NCBI RefSeq assembly: GCF_963169125.1
Contig: NC_084802.1
Coordinates: 35,920,607-35,984,606 of the forward strand
Length of the DNA: 64,000 nt
Direction of reading: 5' to 3'
Source: Humulus lupulus
Taxonomy: Eukaryota > Streptophyta > Magnoliopsida > Rosales > Cannabaceae
Position numbers and translations under genes: made by a program. The notes beneath the pieces were generated by a model. That model saw only the letters and a list, made by a program, of their open reading frames with translations, did not search any database and was not told the DNA's origin. Positions within the stretch are counted from its first letter, which is position 1, and each line of letters opens with the position of its first letter. Of this stretch, positions 47,546 through 59,389 are shown piece by piece.

Positions 47546-50500
47546 GTCCTTGAAAGTATATCTGAGCAGGTTCACCAATGTTGCAGCACGAGCTAGAGAT
47601 GCTTATGATAGCTCCAAGCTCATGGAAATGAGGACATGAATCATAGTAGGAGGCAATTTATGGCAGGAGCTCTAACGGAAAGGAGTTAAAAAGTGTAGAT
47701 GAGTTCTTGGCCCGGGCTCAGGAATGGATAAATTTGGAGGAGGCGCGATCTGCTATTGCAAGAACTAGCCAGGTCCCCATTCAGCTCGCTGGAGTAGTAA
47801 CAGATGTTGCAGCTACGGCTCAACCTGTTACCCTGAATAATCAGGTGGGAAGCAATAAGAGGAAAGGGAATGATGAGGGTGATTAGAGCGGCACAAAGAA
47901 GAAAAATCCCGGGGAGAAATTCAAGCCCATCTATGCCACCTACACTGACCTGACAGATACACGGGAACATATTTTCTGAGTGAACTCTAATCGCCTTCCG
48001 TGGAAGAAACCAGAGCCATTGAGGCACCAAAGGGCGAAGATAGATCCCTCTAAGTTTTTCCGATATCATAATGACATCTGTAACGCCCTACTACCTTAGA
48101 GCTGTTACTAAGTGAGTTTAAAACGAAAACTGTGCAACTAACCTACTCTACGAGGCTTTCAAAGCCAAAAGTGTGACTAAACAAAAGTTAAGGCTGTAAT
48201 CTTTGAAAATGCTTAGTTTCATTGAAAACTTCAAGTATCAAACATCTGGGATCCCAAAAATAAGGTTTACAAAATATTTACAACTCAAAAATAGATTTAC
48301 AATTGGTTAACCATCAAAAGAACAGGTTAATACAGCCATTTTTCAAAATTCCCCCAACCAAAGCAGTCGGGTAGGCCAAACATGTACGCGCCGCCCCCAC
48401 GCTCTCCATACTCATGGATGATTGACTTTCTCTTTGCCTTTACCTCCAACGCAGAGCACTCGTGAGCCAAAGCTCAGCAAGAAAACTCACACTGTACATA
48501 ACATAAGCATATTATATGATTAACATATAATCCACAGATAAACAAGAAGGCCATCAGACTGAACAAACACGGCCATGCCGCCCCATAAGCATTACCAAAG
48601 CCTGGGGTCTCGGTCCTCACCGTAAGGATATCCCATGTATCCATTGGGTCCCACCCTGGCTATAAGCACTCCATGTGCTAAGTGTTACTTCTGGCCCCAC
48701 TGCCGTTCTTGGCCTTCGCCGCTCTCAGCCTTAGCCGTTCATTTCACTATAATCACACATATAGTACAACTCGAAATAATCATTCAAACATATAGTAATT
48801 CAGTTAAGGTTATACCCTAGCATGTAATACAATCTAGGGCCATGCCCTGCAATAACACTATGGGCCCATGCCCTGTTCTCGGGTGCTACAGTTTTCTTAC
48901 CTTTCAATTTGATAGCTTTGATCACTTGACTCCTTGAGCACGATCCCACTCGAGCCCTAGCGCTCACCTAAAGACAACCATAGGTCAAAGTCATCACCAA
49001 ACCTCAAGTCCAAAACCTAGCCTCGGGACCAATCCCGAGCCCCCCAGGAAGTCCTAGTTTCACAAAACAAGGTGGTGGAATCGAGCCCCGAACCCTAGGT
49101 CAAAAACCCTAAAAAATAACCCAAAAACCCCTTTCTGGGAACAGGGCAGCGCTACAACGCTCTCAGGAGGGCGCTATAGCGCTACAAGCAAAATTGAAAT
49201 CCCCCAGAAACAGGGCCTAGCGCTACAGCGCCCAAAGACTAGCGCTGTAGCTAGTTGTAGACAGGCAACTCACAATTTCCTTAATCTGCGATTTCCTTCA
49301 ACCAATTCAACCCCAAACTTGTCCAAATCTTTACCAAACCCAAAAACAAACTTATTAACACATCCCACTCATCCCAAGCATCCCAAGTACTCAAAACCCA
49401 AGCACATGCATCCTAAATCTCAAAATCTACCATAATTAACCCTAAACCCAGAAATTCAATCAAACATCAAAGTTAAAGGCTTAGAATTCATACCGTTGAT
49501 GGAAATTCGTCCTTGAGTTAAATCCTAGACCTCCTTAGCTTGCTCCTTCTCAACCTTGGCTTGAATTCCCCTAAAGTTCCCATCAATTCAACTTAGTTAC
49601 ACAGCTCAAACCAGTCAAACCCTAAAACTGAAACTTCTAAAAAACTTACCTCAATTATTGATGTGTTCTTGCTAATCCCTTGCCAATTCTTCAAGTCTAA
49701 CTTAGGATCCCTGATGCTCAGCCTAACCTAGCTCTCCACTGAGCTTTGCTCCAAGAAAAATGAAGAGAAATGGTGGGAGAACCACAAACCGCCCCTTTTG
49801 AACAAAACTACTCTGTTTTCTCTCTTTTTCTTTTTCTTCCTTTTTATTTCTTTTCCACAGCCTTCTAACTCTTTCTACCAATCCCACTAAGTATAAAGCT
49901 TCAATTAACTTATCTCTAAGAAGCCTAATGACCAAAATGCCCTCCCTATTAATTCTAAACCCTTTTGTCCATGTAGGGCCATTTTAGTCATTTTACCCAA
50001 TTCCCGCTAATTCCTCGAGTGTCTCTAATAATTTCCTGCTTGCTTCCCAATACCTGATTAGTCACCAAATATATATTCCTCATCTTCAAAATTATCCTCA
50101 ATATATTCTCTAAATTCCCATTTATACCCCCCAGGCTTGACCCAAGCTGGGTATAAATTCCCGCCTTGCTTTTTCGCTAAATTGCTCTCTCTAGGATCGT
50201 CTCGAGTCACAGGTCACAATTATCAATACAGTTATGCCTAAAATGGCCAAAATTACAATTATGCCCTTCTAACACAATCAGGGCCTACATGCATACTAAT
50301 ACACATAGTCATGCATCTCAAATAGTCAAATAGTCATATAACATGCTTTAAATCATAATCATGCATTTTACTCATTAAAGTCACACATAAATCCCATTAT
50401 GCCCTCCAGGCACACTAATCAAGGCCCTTAAGCCTTATTAGCGAATTTGGGTCGCTACAACATCAGCCATAACACCGGTGATTATCGACAATTGAAGGAC

Positions 50501-50880
50501 GAGATTGAAACTCTCCTTCGGGTTGGACTGGTAGCCCAGTATACCCTAAACTGAGTCGCTCCCAATCAATCAACCAAGCAGAATTCTCGTCCATCTTTGG
50601 AAACTCCGATTGGTCAACCTAGAGCTCAGACAGATCAGGGGAACCAAGTTGACCCTCCTCCAATAGTAGGATGAGATATAACCATTATTGCAAGAGGACC
50701 TTATTTGGCTGGCACAAGTAGTGGGTCCCAAAAGAGGTATGTACAAGAGCTGGAAACTCACAACGACGCTGAATTCGTCCCAAAGCAATGATTATTAAAC
50801 AACAATAGTTGGAGAGACAACCAATCATTTTCACGGAAGAGGACACTAGCCATGTTTAGTCCCCACATAATGACAAGCTT
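47546..50880 (+). pseudogene. Tat gag C-terminal half, split by a solo LTR
   Basis: Coding remnants occupy 47546-48078 and 50465-50880. They read LKVYLSRFTNVAARARDAY, then stops, SVDEFLARAQEWINLEEAR, KFKPIYATYTDL and IDPSKFFRYHNDI. The phrase continues after the insertion as SHNTGDYRQLKDEIETLL. This is the Tat gag zinc-knuckle region, with expected Cys residues replaced (FFRYHND, DYRQ). At least six stops interrupt it. The split is exactly at the ACATC duplication of the solo LTR. Confidence 0.82.
48079..50459 (-). repeat. Solo Tekay-type LTR in Tat gag, minus strand
   Basis: 2381 bp, flanked by ACATC on both sides (48074-48078, 50460-50464). On the minus strand it starts TGTAGCGACCCAAATTCGC and ends GTAGGGCGTTACA. 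It has the splice-donor-like motif (48890-48902), the GAGCTTTGGCTCACGAGTG block (about 48460-48480) and a GC-rich stretch with repeated AGCGCT palindromes (49145-49255). Confidence 0.92.
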
Positions 50881-52650
50881 GTGGTAACCGTTCAGCTCGC
50901 TAACCGAAGGGTACATAGGATATTGATTAATAATGGGAGTTCAGTAAATGTGCTATTCAGGTGCACCCTAGAAAATATGGGATTTTCTGAAATCGATCTT
51001 AAGGCAACCTCAATGACACTGTATGGATTCTCAGGAGAAGGAACAAAAGCCATAGGGACAATCGGACTAGTAGTTATGCTAGGGGATGATACCTAAGCTG
51101 CTTCTAAAATACTCGAGTTCATCGTAATTGATTGTCTGGCTGCATATAACAGGATTTTGGGACGACCCGTGCTGATGGTTTTTGAGGCCATCACCTCGAT
51201 CTGACACTTGTCGATGAAATTTCCCTCAACTTCAGGTATATGTACCGTGAGAGGAGACCAGCTCCCTGCCAGAGAATGCTACAACATTTCCATGAAAGGA
51301 AAATCACAGCCCGGGCAACAGACAATGGTCATAGTCAAGGGAGGGAAGGAGCCCCGGATAATGGAAGTTAACCATGGGGCAGAAGAACCTCAAGAATGAG
51401 ATAATGAGGTTGCCCAACAAGACGAAATTGATCCAAGATTAGGAAAGGACAGGTTTAAGTTCCAAGCTGTGGAGGAGCTCGAGGAAATCAGTATCGACCT
51501 AGAGACACCTTCAAGAATTGTAAAAGTTGGCAAAAATCTTGGGGCTGAAAGGAAGGAGCTGGTTGAATTTTTTAGAAAGAACCTGGACGTCTTCGCTTGG
51601 TCACACAAAGATATGGTGGGAATCAATCCGAGTGTAATGGTGCATACTTTGAACTTGGACAGGAATGTGCCTGTATAGTCCCAAAAAAGAAGGCTTTTGG
51701 GGATAGAACGGTCGGAAGATTTAGAAGAAGAAGTAGCTCACCTGCTTAAATGATGATTTATTTGGGAGGAAAAATATCCAACCTGGGTTGCTAACCCCGT
51801 TCTGGTCCCAAAGCCAAATGGGAAGTGGAGAAGTTGCATTGACTTCTCCGATCTCACCAAAGCCTGTCCTAAGGACTGTTTCCCATTACCTAGAATTGAT
51901 CAATTGGTAGATGCAACAGCCGGTCAAGAGCTCATGTCTTTCATGGACACATATTATGGATATAACTAGATCATGATGAACCCTGCCGAACAAGAGCATA
52001 CCAGCTTTATGACCGAGCATAACGTATACTGCTACAAAGTTATGCCATTCGGGCTAAAGAATGTCAGTGCAACATACCAACAGTTAGTCAACAAAATGTT
52101 CGTTAATCAGATCGGGAAAAACATGGAGGTGTATGTTGATGATATGCTTATTAAATCAAAGATTTCCAGTAACCATGTGTTCGATCTGGAATAGTGTTTT
52201 GGCGTACTAAGGGGGTACAACAGGAAGTTAAATCCCCAGAAATGCACTTTTGGAGTCTTGTCGGGAAAGATTTTGGGGTTTATAGTCAACACAAGGGGGA
52301 TAGAGGCGAATCTAGAGAAAATCAGATCATTATTGGAAATGCCTTCGCTTAGGTCGCATAAGGAAGTACAAAGTTTAACTGGAAAAGTGGCAGCCCTAAA
52401 CCGCTTCGTTTCAAAATCCACTAACAAATGTTTCCCATTTTACAACTTGCTCAAAGGAAACAAAAAGTTCGAATGGACCGAAGAATGCGAACAAGCATTT
52501 CACGGCCTGAAAGCTCACCTAGCTGAACCCCCCATACTATCGAAACCGGTAGCTGGAGAATGTTTGCTTCTATATCTGGATGTGACGGAAAATGCAGTCA
52601 GCGCTGTGGTAGTTCGAAAGGAGAATCGGGGGTAGAAACCAGTGTACTAC
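50881..52650 (+). pseudogene. Tat protease and reverse transcriptase
   Basis: The protease reads HRILINNGSSVNVLF, where Asn replaces the catalytic Asp, then YNRILGRPVL. A linker (ERKELVEFFRKNLDVFAW) leads to RT: PVLVPKPNGKWRSCIDF, KACPKDCFPLPRID, MPFGLKNVSATYQQLVNKMF and an intact YVDD box (EVYVDDMLIKSK). It ends with the connection and first RNase H (EWTEECEQAFHGLK, LLYLDVTENAVSAV). I count about nine in-frame stops and no single usable frame. This is a dead copy. Confidence 0.88.
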
Positions 52651-53424
52651 GTAAGTAAAAGAATTCTGAGAGCTGAGTCTCGATATCCATTAATAGAAAA
52701 TCTCACGTTTTGTCTTATTTTGGCCTCAAGAAAGCTCTACTTTCAGTCCCACACCATCCATGTCTTAACTGATCAACTTTTAAGGCAGGTCTTGCAAAAG
52801 CCTGAAACATCATGAAGTCTACTAAAGTGGGCTATCGAACTCAGCCAGTTCGAGATACTATATATGCCACGCACGACAATCAAGAGTTAAGCACTTGTTG
52901 ACTCCGTGGCTGAATGCACAGGTTTTCAGGATGAGCCAATGAAAGAACCAGTGCAGGAGTTGTGGAAAATTTTTGTTGATGGATCCTCTAATGAAAATGG
53001 ACCAGGAGCTGGGATATTTCTGATCTCACCTGAGGGGCATCGATTCCATACAACTCTTAGGTTCGAATTTGAAGCATCCAACAATGAAGCCGAGTACGAA
53101 GCCCTATTGGCAGGAATAAGGGTGGCGAAAGAACTAAAAGCAAGAGCGATCCAATGGTATAGTGATTCCCAGCTCGTGGTTAATAAAATATTGGGGGAGT
53201 ATCAAGCTCGCGATATCAAGATGATGACTTACTTAGCTAAGGTTAAGGGCAAGTTGTCTGAATTTGAGTTCACCTCCGTTGAACAAGTACCCCACGAACA
53301 AAATTCCAATGTTGATGCTTTAGCTCAACTTGCTACCACCAAAGAGGTGGACACACTAAACGTAGTTCCGGTAGAGTTCTTGGAAAAATCGAGCAATTAT
53401 CATAATTGGTTGAGGTCGGAATGA
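52651..53424 (+). pseudogene. Tat RNase H region with second (archaeal-type) RNase H
   Basis: The first RNase H decays after YYVSKRILRAESRYP and HTIHVLTDQ. From 52906 a 172-codon open stretch carries a complete second RNase H: IFVDGSSNENGPGAG (Asp), NNEAEYEALLAGIRVA (Glu), WYSDSQLVVNKI (Asp) and VPHEQNSNVDALAQLA. Two RNase H domains in tandem are a mark of the Tat lineage. All three acidic residues survive in the second domain, although the polyprotein around it is broken. Confidence 0.87.
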
Positions 53425-54239
53425 TTGACATAAAACCAACTTGGATGACCCCCATAGTGGAGTACCTCACAACCGGTAAGTTACCGGACGATCAAAAGGA
53501 CAAAAGAAAGTTGTTATGGTTGAGGGAACTCTATATCAACGAGGGCATTTGCTACCTCTCCTGGGATGTGTTCTACCTGAGGAGGAGCAAACTATCTTAC
53601 AAGAGATACACAAAGGTTTCTGCGGGGACCATTCTTGGGGGCAAAACTTGGCTCTAAAGGTATTGAGACATGGCTATTTTTGGCCTATGCTAACAAAGGA
53701 CTCAGTCTCGTATGTGCAGAAATGTTATAAGTGCCAGCGCTTCGCCGCAATTTCTTGGGAAGCGCCCACTGAGTTAACTATGATCTCATCCCCTTGGCCG
53801 TTTGCAGTATGAGGGATCGACTTGATTGTTTTGTTACCAACATGAAAAGGAGGAGTTCGTTATGTTGTTGTCGCCATCGACTACTTCACGAAGTGGGTTG
53901 AGGCCAAACCTCTGGCAACCATGACCTCGAAGAGAGTCTTGCATTTCATCGTGAAGAATATCATATGTCAATTTGGGCTCCCAAAGAAGATCGTGTTTGA
54001 CAATGGAACTTAGTTCAATAGTGATCTCTTCACAAAATTTTGTGAGAAATACGACTTAACCAAGAGTTTCTCGTTGGTAGCATACCCCCAGGCTAATGGT
54101 CAGGTTGAGGCTGTAAACAAAATGCTGAAGGCGAGCTTAAAGAAGCAGTTAGATGAAGCTAAGGGATTATGGCCCAAGCAGCTCCCACAAGTACTCTGGG
54201 CCTATAGAACCTCACATCGCACCTCCACAGGACATACCC

Positions 54240-57200
54240 TGTAACGTCCTAGATTTGCTAATAAGGCTTGGTGCCTTGATTAGCGTGCCGGGAGGGCAAT
54301 AATTGATTTCATTATGTTATTATTGTTGGGGTTTTATGCCCTAATTAAAACCCAAATTCTTTGTAATCTCATTTTATTATCAATAAAAGAATATAAATCA
54401 TTTTTTGACTTGGTCAATCACTTTGCTCACATGTTTTATTTTCATGATCATTTGTTTAATATAAACTTCTATTAAATCCCGAGCATATAGCTAATCTTAT
54501 TTATAGTGACGTAATCACAATGAAATATAAATATGATTATATGTTCAAAATAAGTTAGTCCTAAGATTAGTTAGTGCACCGGATTTACACTGACTTGCCA
54601 ATCTACGATATGATCTACTTACACATTACAGTGTTATGTTCTTTCCAGAACATTAGCAAAGTAGATAAGATCGGATGTATTTGTTACATCGGACAGGACC
54701 GATATTGACAGTTGATAAGATAAGTAAACATACCGTTATTATCTATTCTAGTCATATCATATAGTTGACCATAGGTCAATTCAATCTCAATTCTGAGTGG
54801 TTAGTATTCTAACTGATTGTATTATTTGAGTTCTTTGACTTGTTCGTTACCAGCTTACCCTACGGACTAGCCCATACTTACATCTTGGGAACTCGATAGT
54901 ATAATTGAGTGGGAGTGTTAATCATAGATATGAACATCTATAGCTTCTGATGAAGAAGTGAAACGATGGTTTCCTTTTAGTTTGGTTCAAGGTGCTAAAT
55001 GATAGAGATCTCATTTCAGTAATTAAATTAGTTTACCGAAATATCATTTACAAGGAACTAAGTGTTTTAAGGATAAAATACAATGAGGGGTAAAACAGTA
55101 TTTTAGTCCTATCTCATTGTAGACCGTCTATAGAGGATTGAGTGACAATTATGGTTGTAACAATGGATAATTAATAATGTATCTATATTTGTTATAGATC
55201 GTTCTATGAATTCAAGAGTGCAATTCCAAGTCTATAGTGGAGTCACGAGGAATTAATAATTTAGTAAATTTATTTGTTAGATTTATGATAACTTATTGGA
55301 GCTTGATTTCATAGGCCCATGGTCCCCATTGTACCTTGGATAAAATCATCTAGATAGTCTCAATTATTTGATTTAATTATCAATTAGAATTATCAAAGTT
55401 GACCAGGTCAATTTTGGATAGTTTCACAGAGTTGTGTAATTTTGAGAAGAAAAGAGAAATTATGGAAGATTTATTAATTAAGATAAATTGGTATCTAAAT
55501 TAATAAATAAATTTAAATCAAGGTTCAAATTATAAATAATTAATTTGATAAAGGATTTAAATAATTATTTAATTAATTAAATCAATAGAAAATAATACAT
55601 GCCTTGATTTTAAGTCCAATGGGCTTATAATCAAATGAGAAATTTCACGGGCCTATACCCCATGATAATTTCGACCTAGGGCTTCAAAATAGCTATTATT
55701 TTATTGATTTTTTAATTAAATTAAATGGCCTAATTGAGTCTATAAAAGGAGTGCTTATAGAGAAGTCAAAACAACATGTTTGACAAGTCACAAGTCAGTT
55801 TTTCTGATAGTTTTAGATTCTCTCTAAACACAAGTCATTTTCTAAGCCACTTTGTTATTTTCTCTTCTTCTCTCTATATCTATCTCATGTGTTGAGAATT
55901 GCCCACACTAGTCTAGGTGGTTGTAAGATACATTGGAAGATTGTGCAGAAAATAGAAGATCGGTTTAGTTTCTTGATAATACTCTGCGAGAGAGAGGATA
56001 CAAGAGTTAGAGAAACTGAAGGAAGGACTCTTTAATTCCGCTGCGTATACTGTAAGTATTCTATTCTTTGTTTCTCTTTGAATTCAATTTTAGAAACATG
56101 TTTTAGGCTATCTCGTATTAATTTGTTTAATATTAGATATACATGAAAATAAATAAAGATCCTGTATAAGCTTTTTCAAAAAATTATGTGGTTAATTGGG
56201 ATATGTGTGTATGAGTATGTGATTACTTGGATTAAATGATTATATGACTAGATATGCATGTTTAGGTGAATTAAATATGCATGTGGGCTTGTTTTCGTTA
56301 ATAAGGGCATATTTGTAATTTTGGCCAGTTGAGGGCATAAATGTAAACTATGCGTGTGCTATGACTAAGACCACAGTATTATGGAGATATATTTGTGATG
56401 TGTGATTCGAGACGGTTCTAGGGAGCGGAATAGCAAAATAGTCATAATGGGGTCGAATACCTGACTCGGGGTAAGCCTACGGGTATTTTGGGAATGTAGC
56501 ACGTGTTTGGGATTATCGGGTAACAGGTAGTGACTTAGCAATTATTTGGGCATGGTGGGATTAAATGGGGGATTTATAGGACTATTCGAGGAGTTAGCGG
56601 CAATGTAGCAAAAGACGATTATGCCATTGGTGGTGTTAGAAAGGCTAAGGATAAGTTAGGGGCATTTTGTTCTTTTGTATTAAGGGATAGATACACGCTT
56701 ATGAACTCTATGGAGGGAACCAATCAGAAGAAAAAAAAAACATAATTCTCTCAGCATTATCTCTCTCTCTCAAAGCTAAGGGGAATTTTTGCTGAAACTC
56801 AAGGGAGGAAGCTTGGAATTCAAAGGGAATTGAAGCTTGAAGTAATTGGGTTTAGCTCTGGGTTGGATCATCAATTAAGGTAAGGATTTATTATGGATTT
56901 TGTTGAATTTTGCTGCTGTGATTTAGAGGTTTGCTTAGGTTCAAACTTAAGGTCTGATTTTGTGTTTTAGTGAGATTATGGAATGGTTTTTGGGATATTA
57001 ACACTGTTGATGTTGCTCTGATGTGAAGTCTAGGTCTAGGTTTTGAATTTGGTGAATTTGGCTCGTAGAAATGCATGGAGGATTGCTAGATTTTTGGCTC
57101 GAGCCGTAACCTTGTTCTTCAGGCACCGCAGCTTGTGCGCGCGAAGAAGCTGAGAGCCTCTAAAACTTTGCACAGGCGCTGCGGCGCAGGTAGGGCACAC

Positions 57201-58205
57201 CGCGACCCGTGTCCCTTAGAAGAGAGCCTAAGGCTCTCTGAATTGTAGCACATCGTGACCCTAGGGGGCGAGCTACAACTAAAATTAAGGGAAATGACCA
57301 ATTTAGGGTTTTAAGCTCGGGAACCCAAATTTAAGTGCTCGGGAAGGGTTCTACTACCCGGTTTAGTAGGATTCAAGGTCCCGTAGGCTAGAATATTATT
57401 ATGAAGTTCTTATTTGGTTTAGAGCTTGATGGATTATTATTATCATTTTGTTGTGACTAGGTTTTACTGCCAAGGCTCGGGTTTAGGGGATCATGCTCGG
57501 GATCACATTAGTCAGTTGGCTCGGGACACAGGTAAGAAAACTGTTTGTGCCCGTAGAGCAGGGCGTGGCCTGATTATTTGTGTTTAATGCTATGTATGAA
57601 TATTTGAAATTGTTATGCCATGTTTATGTGATTATGACTGTACGGTGAAGGCCAGGAATGGCGGAGGTCGAGAACGGCGAAGGTCGGGATCGCCGAAGGT
57701 CGAGAACGACAAGAAGCATGCTGAATGCAGGCCGCCATGGCTTAGCCATCTAGGGTGTTGTACTCACCCGTTCGATGAAGACCGTGAACCCAGGGCTTGG
57801 TAAAGCACCTGGGTCGGTTTAAGCCGTTATGTGAATAATCTACTATCTGTTTAAGCTGTGTATTATAGCATGAGTTGGAGGGCATGGAGCGACACGTACA
57901 TGTTCGACCTACCTAGCTGCCACGGACGGGGTTGATTGAGGGACATGCTTTAAAAAATTGATTTTGTCGCTTTGGTCGACTGTACCTTAACTTTTGAATT
58001 GTAAATACATTTTGAAACAGTATTTTGGGATCCCAATGTATCACTTTTATGAGTTTAATAAATGTCCAAACCTTTTATACTTAATTTCCATTAAATGAAT
58101 CTTTATTCAAATTTAATCACATTTTTCGATTTAAAACCTCGATTAGCAAGCTAATGCACATTTTAAAATCACATGGTAAAGAATCTAAGGTAGTAGGGCG
58201 TTACA
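54240..58205 (+). repeat. Solo Tekay-type LTR in Tat integrase, carrying a copia LTR
   Basis: It starts TGTAACGTCCTAG and ends GTAGGGCGTTACA, flanked by TACCC (54235-54239, 58206-58210). Without the copia insert (54324-56182 plus duplication) it is about 2.1 kb. The splice-donor-like motif is at 57530-57542. A short array of about 16-bp units (GAAGGTCGAGAACGGC-like) lies at 57646-57712. Confidence 0.92.
54324..56182 (+). repeat. Copia solo LTR inside the Tekay LTR
   Basis: It starts TGTTGGGGTTTTATGCCC and ends about AAGCTTTTTCAAAAA. ATTAT stands before the start (54319-54323) and after the end (56183-56187). A CA-ending border at 56178 is the alternative, with no duplication then. It has a TATA box (TATAAAAGGA, 55741-55750) and is the same family as the minus-strand LTR at 61384-63255. 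Confidence 0.82.
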
Positions 58206-58614
58206 TACCCCCTTCTCTATTACCTTTGGAAGTGAGGCTATGCTGCCGATTGAGGCATTGGTGATGACCCATAGACAGAAAACCTTTGATCAAGATCAAA
58301 ACCACGAACTACTCAGTGTATCCCTGGATCTGATTGAAGAAAAATGAGAAGAATCACAATTGCAGCTTGCCCAATATCAACAAAGAATCACTCACTACTT
58401 CAACTCGAAGGTAAAAGGACGTAGACTCGAACTCGGTGATTTAGTTCTTCGGAGGGTGTTTTTGGCAAATAAGGATCCCAAGAACGGTGTATTAGGGTCA
58501 AACTGGGAAGGGCCATACCAGATCGTGGAAATCCTATGAGAATGGACCTTTAAACTAGCTCGGTTGAATGGAGAAATAGTCCCACATACCTGGAATGCCT
58601 TGCCCCTTAAATAA

Positions 58615-59389
58615 TACTACCAGTAGTAGTTGGCGTAATTGCTTTTTTTTTCTTTAATGTTTTTTGTACTGTTCCATGCAAGACTTATTTATAAAAGTCA
58701 CTTCATCTTAATATCATTGGATTTTTACGTAGTCAATATTTTCATCTTATTATTGTAAAGTATCACATGTTCATTTTGTAAAATCGGTCCCGAAAATTTA
58801 TAGTTTCTAGTCGCTTGGGCGGCACATAATCGAAGAGAGCTTTTAAAAGAGTTTAGCATATTCAGATAAAGTTTGAAACATAGAATTTGGATAAATTGAT
58901 TATTCAACGACTTTTTAAAGCTCAAATTTTCAAAATAATTTCGAATACGAACTATGTTTGGAAATTTCTAAAAACAAAACCTAGAAGACAACTAGGAAAC
59001 CCTGGATATAACCAGGCCCAAGGTATGATTCTTAACAGGTACAATGCTATTAAGCAGACAAAGATCATGGACACAACAAGATCCGAGGTCTGATTCCTAA
59101 CAAGTATAAACGCAATTAGGCGGGAAAATTCTAGGGTTCAACTAGGATATCGACTAAAATTATTCAGTCGAGCCATAAAGAACCTATCTTGATCTAAAAG
59201 ACAATCCCTACGATTTTGAGTGTACAAGAATTCAAGATTCATAAACGCGAGAAAATAATAGATTAAGGGGAACAAAAATAGATCACACACTAACATACAT
59301 GTATTAAAAAGTATATAGTTATCTCGAGGAGGAAAAAACCTCAATTTGAGCCCGAAGGTGATTGTTTCAATCCTTAAGGACTTAATTAC
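58615..59389 (+). other. Tat spacer after integrase
   Basis: Non-coding. Two imperfect copies of a phrase near 59010-59120 (CCAAGGTATGATTCTTAACA / CCGAGGTCTGATTCCTAACA) suggest a short tandem repeat, common in the 3' spacer of Tat elements. Confidence 0.5.

Larger units (their letters stand above)
53425..58614 (+). pseudogene. Tat integrase, split by a solo LTR
   Basis: Coding remnants are 53425-54239 and 58211-58614. The finger reads HKGFCGDHSWGQNLALKVLRHGYFWP ... CYKCQRFA. The core has GIDLIV, VVVAIDYFTKWVEAKPL, VFDNGT then a stop, and YPQANGQVEAVNK with the catalytic Glu. It reaches RTSTGHT at the insertion. After the insertion PFSITFGSEAMLPIEAL continues in phase once one TACCC copy is removed. 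The tail has LELGDLVLRRVF, GSNWEGPYQIVEIL, and the last codons near 58614. Several stops; inactive. Confidence 0.85.

Noticed and set aside
47686..48069. Minus-strand frame of 127 codons
   Set aside because: Opposite strand of the readable Tat gag remnant.
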